A stretch of 64,000 bases of DNA, taken from assembly GCA_040766985.1 (NCBI GenBank), contig JAXGPL010000003.1:119350-183349 (forward strand). Direction: 5' to 3'. Below, piece after piece: positions 58,334 through 64,000 of the stretch. Made by a program: the position numbers and the translations under genes. Positions within the stretch are counted from its first letter, which is position 1; each line of letters starts with the position of its first letter. Below the pieces are notes generated by a model, which was given only the letters and a program-made list of their open reading frames with translations, was not told the origin of the DNA and ran no database searches. The DNA is from JAXGPL01 sp040766985. Lineage in GTDB: Bacteria; Bacillota; Sulfobacillia; JAUYEG01.

Positions 58334-58837
58334 ATGCTTGGAGAACCGACGCACGTGTGCCTCGTGGTCAGGAACGTCGAACGTACGGCGGAGCTATATA
58401 GCTCGCTGCTCGGTTTCGGTCCGTTCCTGATCCGGGTGGTCGAAATCCCGCCGGACCGGGCGTCGGTCCGTGGCGAGCCGGTGGCGCAGGTGCTCAAGTT
58501 CGGTTACGCCCGCCGCGGCCCGGTGATGTTCGAAATCGTCGAGACAGTTGCGGGTCGCACCATCTACAGGGAGTTCCTTGAGCAGCACGGTGAAGGCATC
58601 CACCACATCGGTTTCCGCGGAAACGGATTGCTCGACGCCGAACTGGCCCGTTGGCAGGGCCTAGGGGTCGCCCCGCTGCAGGTCAATCGCCGAGACGACC
58701 CGCGATACGGGTTCGCATACCTCGACACGCAGGCGCGATTCGGTTGCATCATCGAGGTCGTCTGCGACCCCTCGCTGGGCTGGTGGGAGAGCGTAACCCT
58801 CGCAAAGGACCTCGGCGGGCCGCTCGGCAAGCTCTAG
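58334..58837 (+). CDS. VOC-superfamily protein (methylmalonyl-CoA epimerase / glyoxalase-like)
   Basis: 167 aa. Two VOC beta-alpha modules: MLGEPTHVCLVVRNVERTAE (His early), LGFGPFLIRVVE, VMFEIVETVAGRTIYREFLE (Glu), EGIHHIGFRGNG (His), and CIIEVVC (Glu). The His/Glu pattern fits a metal-binding VOC enzyme such as methylmalonyl-CoA epimerase-like or a dioxygenase-like hydrolase. ATG at 58334; GTG at 58292 is also in frame. Convergent with an unknown gene; a hairpin (58884-58908) separates them. Confidence 0.85.
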   Translation: MLGEPTHVCLVVRNVERTAELYSSLLGFGPFLIRVVEIPPDRASVRGEPVAQVLKFGYARRGPVMFEIVETVAGRTIYREFLEQHGEGIHHIGFRGNGLLDAELARWQGLGVAPLQVNRRDDPRYGFAYLDTQARFGCIIEVVCDPSLGWWESVTLAKDLGGPLGKL

Positions 58838-58883
58838 GCTTGCAGCGGCAATGGCGGCGGACCGTCCCGGCAAAGGGCCATAA

Positions 58884-58908
58884 GGGTCCCGCGCAACGCA
58901 CGGGACCC
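58884..58908. terminator. Hairpin between convergent genes
   Basis: GGGTCCCG-CGCAACGCA-CGGGACCC: perfect 8-bp stem, 9-base loop, no T-run on either strand. Bidirectional termination is possible but not certain. Confidence 0.45.
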
Positions 58909-58937
58909 AGACGCCCTGCACGTGTCACGGGAGAAGC

Positions 58938-59345
58938 CTACGGCATCTCCTTGGGCTGCTGTTTTTGGGCCCACAGATTGTACGACCGGACCAGGTACTC
59001 GAGGTTCTCGTACAACCCCGGGTTGGTGCGCGCCTTGCGCAGTTCCTCGATGATCGGCTGTGCCTTGCGCCAGACGCCCAGGTACTCCCGGTTGGTGTCA
59101 AAGAACAGGTCTTCGTTGATCGTCTTGTGATAGACAAGGGCCCCGACCATGTCCCAGTAACTGACGACCATCCGGAAATAGGCATCCTCCTGTGACCCCG
59201 GAGGGTATCGCTTGCGCATCTGGTCAACTGTTTCCGCTTCGAACTTGCTCGCGAACCAGGCGCGCGCCTCGCGAAGGACCTTCTCGCGCCTCAGGTCATA
59301 GATCTTGAGAATCAGCTCTGCGTCTTGGGCCGTGGCTCTGGGCAT
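58938..59345 (-). CDS. Unknown soluble helical protein
   Basis: 135 aa, mainly alpha-helical and polar, no membrane segment: AELILKIYDLRREKVLREAR, WFASKFEAETVDQMRKRYPP, YWDMVGALVYHKTINEDLFF. ATG at 59345. The stop of the S9 peptidase gene is 14 bases upstream, so it is probably co-transcribed. I do not recognise a family with confidence; it resembles small uncharacterised helical proteins from many phyla. Confidence 0.75.
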   Translation of the reverse strand: MPRATAQDAELILKIYDLRREKVLREARAWFASKFEAETVDQMRKRYPPGSQEDAYFRMVVSYWDMVGALVYHKTINEDLFFDTNREYLGVWRKAQPIIEELRKARTNPGLYENLEYLVRSYNLWAQKQQPKEMP

Positions 59346-59358
59346 CAAGGCTCCCCCC

Positions 59359-61464
59359 TTACCGCAAGTACTTGTCAAACCAGCCTGCCATGCGCTCCAG
59401 TCTTTCGACCCGGTGAATAGGTTGCCCCGACCGCGACAACTCATGGTTCTCATCGGGAAACCTCACCAACTCCGCCGGCCTGCCCAGCCACCGCAACGCG
59501 GTATAGAGCTGCTCGGCCTGCTCCATCGGACACCTCAAATCATTCTCGCTGTGGATGAAGAGCACGGGAGTCTCCATATTGTTGACGTAGGCAATGGGGG
59601 AGTGCTCGAGGTAGAAGTCGGCCTCGTCCCACGGGTTGCCCTTGTACTCGAATTCCCCGTTGTAGTAGCCGATGTCGCTCGTGCCGAACTGGCTATAGCG
59701 GTTCGAAGTGCTCCGGCACGTTACCGCGGCCGCAAACCGCTTGGTCTGCCCGATGATCCAGTTGGTGAGGTAGCCGCCGTAGCTGCCGCCGGTCAGGCCG
59801 AGCCGGTTTGCGTCGACCCAGTCGAGGGCGGCCGCATAGTCGACGGCGGCCATCACATCACGGTAGTCCCGGCCGCCCCAATCGTGCTTGGTCAGAGCCG
59901 CAAACTGCTGCCCGTATCCGGTGCTGCCCGCCGGGTTGCAGAACACCACCCCGTACCCGCGGGCCGCGAGAACCTGGAACTCGAGGAAGAACCCATAGCC
60001 GTAGGCCGAGTGCGGGCCGCCGTGGATCTCCAGCACGAGCGGGTACTTGCGCCCCGGCTCGCGTTCGGCGGGAGGCATGATCCATCCGTGTATCTCCCCT
60101 CCGTCCGGCCCGACACAGGTGAACTCGTCACAATCCGCAACCAGCCGCCCGCGCAGCCATGCGTTGATGTCCGTGAGCCGCCGCGGCTTTGACGTCGGGC
60201 AGTGCCGGCCGGTCGGGTCGAACTGGTAGCAGTAGATGTCTCCCGGGTTGGTCTGCGTCCCGACGGCGGCGACCATCCGGGAGCGGTCGGCGGTCATCGA
60301 GCAGCCGTAGAGCGCATGCTTGCCCGAGGTCAGTTGCTCGATGGCGCTCGGCGCGCCATCCTTCTGCTCGCGTAGATCGACACGGTACAGATCCGAAGCT
60401 CCACGCCTGTTGCCCGAGAACAGCAGGGCTTTGCCGTCAGGCGTCCACATCGGGCCGGGCATCGTGGCAGACATCATATCACCGCCGGTGCCTGAGCCGA
60501 CACCTGCGTCCCAGCCCGCCAGCAGGTCGCGCGGCGCGGCGGCGCCGTCTCCGGCCGCCGGGACGACCCAGAGGTGGCCCTCGGTGGCTCCTCGATACTG
60601 GTTCTCGTGACCATAGTAGGCGATCCATTCGCCGTCCGGCGACCAGGCCGGCTGCGCAACAGGACCGAGCGAACGCGTCACCTTCCGAGGCTCCCCGCCC
60701 GCCACGGGGACGATCCAAACGTCCGACACCGGGGTGCGGTCGGGATCCGCCGAACGGTTGGCGGCGAAGGCCAACCACTGCCCGTTGGGAGACCAGGCGG
60801 GGATGCCGTCGTCAAACTCGCCGAACGTCACCTGGCGCGGCTCAGCTCCATCGAGCGAAGTCACGAACACGTGAGCGTACTTACCGTCCCACAGCCCGCG
60901 TCCGTTCTCCTTGTAGTGCAGCCGGGTGAACGACTTGACGTCGGACCTGGCCTCCCCAGCACCGCCCTCGGCACCGCCGGCCGTACTCTGCTCCCCGCCC
61001 GCCTCCTCGCCGCCCTCCGCCACCCGGCGCGTGAAGGCGATGCGGGTGCTGTCGGGAGACCAGACCGGCTCGCCCGCCACGCCCCCTTTGAGCCTGGTCA
61101 ACTGCATGGCTTCGCCACCGGCCGTCCGCATCACCCAGATCTGAGCTCCGCCGCCGCGGTCGGAGACGAATGCCAGCCACTTGCCGTCCGGTGACCAGCG
61201 AGGCGCGCGGTCGCGCGGGCCCGCCGTGAACCGCCGCGCCTTCGGCAATGTCCCGTCTCCTGCATCTGGGCCCCCAGGGCAGGTCACTGCCACGACCCAG
61301 ACCTCCGAGGTATTTTTCTTGCCCTTGCGCTCCGGCCTGGTGACGACATACGCGGCGCGAGTGCCGTCCGGGGCAATCTGCGGGTCGTTGACCCAGGTAA
61401 ACTCATAAAGATCCGCGGGAGTCAGAAGTGTGCGGGGTACTCCGGTCATTGCGTCGTCACTCAA
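59359..61464 (-). CDS. S9-family prolyl oligopeptidase-type peptidase (acylaminoacyl-peptidase-like)
   Basis: 701 aa. Residues 20-430 form a WD40-like beta-propeller (repeats ending SPDGKWLAFVSDRG, SPDSTRIAFTRRV, SPNGQWLAFAANR). Residues 450-700 form the alpha/beta hydrolase: Ser in GLTGGSYGGYLTNW (about 561), Asp in HSENDLRCP, His in PDENHELSRSG. It likely cuts short or N-acylated peptides in the cytoplasm, since no signal peptide is seen. Start TTG at 61464 with AAGGGGG nine bases upstream. A Glu/Gly/Ala insert lies near residues 150-170. Confidence 0.93.
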   Translation of the reverse strand: MSDDAMTGVPRTLLTPADLYEFTWVNDPQIAPDGTRAAYVVTRPERKGKKNTSEVWVVAVTCPGGPDAGDGTLPKARRFTAGPRDRAPRWSPDGKWLAFVSDRGGGAQIWVMRTAGGEAMQLTRLKGGVAGEPVWSPDSTRIAFTRRVAEGGEEAGGEQSTAGGAEGGAGEARSDVKSFTRLHYKENGRGLWDGKYAHVFVTSLDGAEPRQVTFGEFDDGIPAWSPNGQWLAFAANRSADPDRTPVSDVWIVPVAGGEPRKVTRSLGPVAQPAWSPDGEWIAYYGHENQYRGATEGHLWVVPAAGDGAAAPRDLLAGWDAGVGSGTGGDMMSATMPGPMWTPDGKALLFSGNRRGASDLYRVDLREQKDGAPSAIEQLTSGKHALYGCSMTADRSRMVAAVGTQTNPGDIYCYQFDPTGRHCPTSKPRRLTDINAWLRGRLVADCDEFTCVGPDGGEIHGWIMPPAEREPGRKYPLVLEIHGGPHSAYGYGFFLEFQVLAARGYGVVFCNPAGSTGYGQQFAALTKHDWGGRDYRDVMAAVDYAAALDWVDANRLGLTGGSYGGYLTNWIIGQTKRFAAAVTCRSTSNRYSQFGTSDIGYYNGEFEYKGNPWDEADFYLEHSPIAYVNNMETPVLFIHSENDLRCPMEQAEQLYTALRWLGRPAELVRFPDENHELSRSGQPIHRVERLERMAGWFDKYLR

Positions 61465-61659
61465 AAATCGCTACCCCCTTAGGGACATTCTCTCGACCCG
61501 GCGGCCGGCGGCAGGAACAACTGGCGCAAGGGCCAAGCCTTGCACCGGGCCGGTCGGCAGATGAACCCCGGCGTTTCATGGTTCGCAGGGCCAGGTTTCG
61601 GCGAGCGGCAAGCGGGTTTCCTTTGTCGGACGGCAATCTGGTTGAACGGGGTGATTGGA

Positions 61660-62160
61660 TTGGGCGGCGAACTTGATGGCACAGCGTCCATTCGCTATGC
61701 CGCCGGGGCATTGGGCAGGGTCGTGGTGGGGCGGTTCGCGCCCGGCACGGAGTTGTTGGACGGCCTCGCGCGCCTCGTCGAGGGTGCGGGCATCAGGAGC
61801 GGAGTGATCCTGGGAGGAGCGGCGAGCCTGGAGTCGGCGCGACTCCGCAACGTTAGGTCGCGGCCGGCGGAGTGGCCGATCACCGATGCCAACCGGGTCT
61901 ATCTTGACCTGGATGGGCCGCTTGAGTTGCTGTCGATCGCGGGCAACATTTCGCGCCGCGATGACGGCGGGCTGCACCTGCATGCGCACGTCGTGGTTTC
62001 CGCGGGGGGAGACCGGCCGGGAGCGTGCTACGGCGGGCACCTGGTCGAGGGAGCGAGAGTCCTTTCCACTGCGGAGATCGTGGTCGCCGAGGTCGTCGGC
62101 GTGGACTTGCTGCGACACGTGGATCCGGAGACAAGGGTTGTGGAGCTATATCCCGAGTAG
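61660..62160 (+). CDS. PPC/DUF296-domain protein
   Basis: About 166 aa. LGRVVVGRFAPGTELLDGLA, RSGVILGGAASLESARLR, GPLELLSIAGNISRRDDGGL, and HLHAHVVVSAGG followed by GGHLVEGARVLSTAEIVV: the PPC (DUF296) beta-barrel found in bacterial stand-alone trimers, with the HxHxH-like HLHAH metal site. Function in bacteria is unknown. Start TTG at 61660 with GGGGTGA upstream is my best guess; GTG at 61651 is in frame. Confidence 0.85.
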   Translation: MGGELDGTASIRYAAGALGRVVVGRFAPGTELLDGLARLVEGAGIRSGVILGGAASLESARLRNVRSRPAEWPITDANRVYLDLDGPLELLSIAGNISRRDDGGLHLHAHVVVSAGGDRPGACYGGHLVEGARVLSTAEIVVAEVVGVDLLRHVDPETRVVELYPE

Positions 62161-62223
62161 CCGCACATCCCGGGCACCTGGCCCCTACACTGGGGTAGCG
62201 GTGCTGGGGAGGGCTGGTTCGGC

Positions 62224-62574
62224 GTGCGATGGGAGAACGTCTGGCCGTGCGGCCATGTGCAACGACGGCCCTTGGCCCGGGGGCAGGACGGACAGACGTC
62301 CGGGACCACCTCGGCCCCTGGGGTGCAGAACGATGCGGTCGGGACGTTGCAGGCGCAACTTGAGGAGCAAGGTCTGGCGGTCGAGTTCCGGGCGGCTGTG
62401 GCAGTCATCAGGCCCGACGCCGTTTCGTTTTCAGCCGGGTTTGCCCTGACGCCGGAAGCCTTTTTCCTCGCAGTGATCATCTCGCGACTGCAGGGTGCCG
62501 GCCTGGCAGAGGAGGAGCAACCCCAACGGCCGGCCGCCGCCGCCGTGGTCCAACCGACGCAGCCCTCGGGCTAG
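62224..62574 (+). CDS. Hypothetical protein, weak support
   Basis: Up to 116 aa. The middle part (LQAQLEEQGLAVEFRAAVAV and VSFSAGFALTPEAFFLAVII) has protein-like amphipathic pattern; the first 35 residues and Ala/Pro/Gln end look less like a domain. No clear ribosome site before the GTG at 62224. Codon bias favours it over the antisense frame. It may be the remnant or a lineage-specific protein. Confidence 0.35.
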   Translation: MRWENVWPCGHVQRRPLARGQDGQTSGTTSAPGVQNDAVGTLQAQLEEQGLAVEFRAAVAVIRPDAVSFSAGFALTPEAFFLAVIISRLQGAGLAEEEQPQRPAAAAVVQPTQPSG

Positions 62575-62630
62575 CCGGTCTCCCGTCGCCCCCTGGACCG
62601 GCTGCCGCCCGGCCCGTTACGGCCCGGCCT

Positions 62631-63146
62631 TCACCGACCTTCGTGACGGCGCTGGTATTCCTTGACCGAGCAGAATGTCCTCGGGTCGCGCACGAGGTCG
62701 ATCGCGAGGATCCCGTCAAGATGCTCGATTTCGTGTTGGAGCAACTCGGACAGGTCGTCGGACGCGTCAACGATGTGTTCGTTGCCGTTGACATCCCGGT
62801 ACCGGACCTTCACACGCCTGCAGCGATTGACCACAAAGAACAGCGTGAAGTAGGAGAAGCACGCGTCCCAGACGTCGAACGTCTCTTCGCTCCGCCAGAC
62901 GATCGCCGGGTTGATCATCGCCACGGCGTCCTCGCCGGGCATGCGGAACACCACTACCCGCTTGGCAACGCCAACCTGTGGCGCGGCGATGCCCCGGCCA
63001 TAGCCCGTACTCGCCCGGAAGTGGGCCAGAGTGTCGGTCATGTCCCGCACCAGTGCCGCAATCTCAGGCGCGCGCGGGTCCTCGACGGGCGCGCAAACCT
63101 CCCGCAGGACCGGGTCGCCGATCTGGGCGATTTCGCGTACAGCCAC
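62631..63146 (-). CDS. def: Divergent peptide deformylase
   Basis: 171 aa. Motif 1 GIAAPQVG (residues 52-59); motif 2 reads DACFS (Cys96) instead of EGCLS; motif 3 QHEIEHLDG (His138, Glu139, His142). The three metal ligands and the catalytic Glu are kept, while the flanking Glu-Gly and Leu of motif 2 are changed, as in the so-called type III or PDF-like proteins. It may deformylate special peptides rather than all nascent chains. GTG at 63146 with GGAGG ten bases upstream. Confidence 0.88.
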   Translation of the reverse strand: MAVREIAQIGDPVLREVCAPVEDPRAPEIAALVRDMTDTLAHFRASTGYGRGIAAPQVGVAKRVVVFRMPGEDAVAMINPAIVWRSEETFDVWDACFSYFTLFFVVNRCRRVKVRYRDVNGNEHIVDASDDLSELLQHEIEHLDGILAIDLVRDPRTFCSVKEYQRRHEGR

Positions 63147-63308
63147 CAGCCATCCACCTCCATGCCTCGCGCCTGACGCTTCGGGCCTGCAGGGCCGGAG
63201 TCCTACCGGCGCCGGCACGACTGCCAGCACAGGTTTTGGGCGGCGGGAATACGCATCGCTCCGGCGAACCCTTTGATACCAGCACATTGGGGGGGAAAGC
63301 TTGGATTG

Positions 63309-64000
63309 ATGAAGACGCCTCCTGTGAGTTTCTTGCGGCTCGGCTACCAATGTCCATTCGTGCTATGGTTCCGACAGCAGGCAAGCCAGGCCGCTTCCGA
63401 CCTTGGCGCGCCGTTTGAGGACCAGGACTTGACCGGCCGCCCCGATTTGGCTGTCGGCTCCGGTGCCTATCTCTCCCTGCAGGTGGAGTCACAGGGCTGC
63501 CCGTTGCTCGGGGCGCCTCGCCCGGCCAAGACACTGCTCGAACAACTGAAGTGCGGCGCCGGCCCGCACAGCGATTGCGTCCCCGCCGCCGGGTTGGATT
63601 CATCGACGGAGTCCGGTCCCGTGTCGTGCTATCGCCCCGGCGAGCCAGACTGGCCGGGAGCAGTCGCGGCTGCCGCACTCGTGTGCCTTCGCCATCCCAG
63701 GCCGGAGCACTGTCTGCCTGAGGCGGTCCAGCTCAAATTGCAGTGGCTTGCCGGCCTTGCCCAAGGCGGCGAGGGCGGCCGGGGCAGTGTTCCGCTCGTC
63801 TTCCTATCTGGACAACTGGACAACCCTATGGGCTTCGCCGAACTCATCCCCGCCCACGCGGCATCTGCACCGCTGGCTCACTACAACCCGGGAGACATGT
63901 ATCTGACGTGCATCCATGTCGCGACCGAGGGAGCGGGCAACCAACGCCTTGATCTTCTGCGTAAGACGCTGGCTGCGCTGGAACCCCTCCCGCCGCTCTT
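63309..64000 (+). CDS. Unknown protein, cut by window end
   Basis: The frame is open from ATG 63309 to the end (231 codons) with no stop. Start MKTPPVSFLRLGYQCPFVLW, many Cys spread over the length (QCPFV, QGCPLL, LKCGAG, DCVPA, SCYRP, VCLRHP, HCLP, TCIHV) and a hydrophilic profile. GGGGGGAAAG lies at about 63288-63298. Codon bias agrees with a real gene. I do not recognise a family; the even Cys spacing may be metal-binding or chance. Confidence 0.55.
   Translation, partial: MKTPPVSFLRLGYQCPFVLWFRQQASQAASDLGAPFEDQDLTGRPDLAVGSGAYLSLQVESQGCPLLGAPRPAKTLLEQLKCGAGPHSDCVPAAGLDSSTESGPVSCYRPGEPDWPGAVAAAALVCLRHPRPEHCLPEAVQLKLQWLAGLAQGGEGGRGSVPLVFLSGQLDNPMGFAELIPAHAASAPLAHYNPGDMYLTCIHVATEGAGNQRLDLLRKTLAALEPLPPL

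Overview
The window is G+C-rich DNA from a deep-branching, spore-forming Bacillota (Firmicutes). The evidence is gene content and order: spoVT, spoVG, yabP, yabQ, a SpoIID-like gene, spoVB, abrB, Bacillus-type purR, a T-box leader before metG, and the conserved yaaO-tmk-darA-holB-ricT-rsmI ... divIC-yabR neighbourhood that lies near the replication origin in Bacillus. High G+C would fit lineages such as Moorellia, Symbiobacteriia, Thermaerobacter relatives or Limnochordia; I cannot resolve which. The conserved cluster runs on the minus strand from about 57.9 kb down to 1.4 kb, and accessory modules have been inserted into it, often on the plus strand.

Region by region (left to right): 1-1.05 kb, the end of a TrkH-like K+ transporter and a lipoprotein. 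1.1-1.4 kb, three tRNAs (Lys-CTT, Met-CAT, fMet-CAT) with their own promoter. 1.4-4.9 kb, yabR, divIC, a small HTH protein, a CDF-like membrane protein, a polyprenol-kinase-like protein and yabQ. 5.1-12.1 kb, plus-strand modules: a heterodimeric ABC exporter, then an ABC-2 ATPase/permease pair with a V4R-like Cys-rich protein and an FMN-binding protein. 12.1-15.3 kb, a frameshifted lytic transglycosylase, yabP, a SpoIID-like gene, rqcP and hup. 15.4-17.6 kb, an M55 D-aminopeptidase and an unknown membrane protein. 17.6-21.5 kb, mazG, spoVB, a beta-lactamase remnant and spoVT. 21.7-24.5 kb, an ABC-2 ATPase and two permeases. 24.6-36.2 kb, mfd, a mini PrsW-like protein, pth, rplY, prs, glmU, spoVG, purR, a nucleotidyltransferase, ispE and a YkuK-like protein. 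36.3-38.2 kb, a DUF1906 protein and a D-2-hydroxyacid dehydrogenase. 38.2-45.3 kb, ksgA, yabE, an epimerase, ridA, tatD, and metG behind a T-box leader. 45.5 kb, abrB. 45.9-57.9 kb, one long set of minus-strand genes: csoR, a P1B-type metal ATPase, a decarboxylase, tmk, darA, holB, ricT, rsmI, then a translationally coupled cassette of D-aminoacylase, DUF917, DUF1177 and AroM. 58.3-64 kb, a VOC protein, an unknown protein, an S9 peptidase, a PPC-domain protein, a divergent peptide deformylase and a gene cut by the window edge.

How it fits together: the core genes serve DNA repair and replication (mfd, holB, tmk, hup), translation (metG, ksgA, rsmI, pth, rplY, rqcP, tRNAs), precursor supply (prs, glmU, ispE, purR) and sporulation. 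The accessory modules point to D-amino-acid or D-peptide use (M55 peptidase, D-aminoacylase cassette), metal homeostasis (csoR plus P-type ATPase) and ABC export.

Most notable: the four-gene D-aminoacylase/DUF917/DUF1177/AroM cassette fused by start/stop overlaps to rsmI; a hairpin that would sequester the spoVG ribosome site; a probable CTG start for tmk; a 77-base overlap between the His-rich tail of the metal ATPase and the decarboxylase; a sigma-F/G-like promoter before spoVT; perfect palindromes inside or just after two plus-strand promoters; and several single-base frame errors (lytic transglycosylase, ABC ATPase, possibly mazG).
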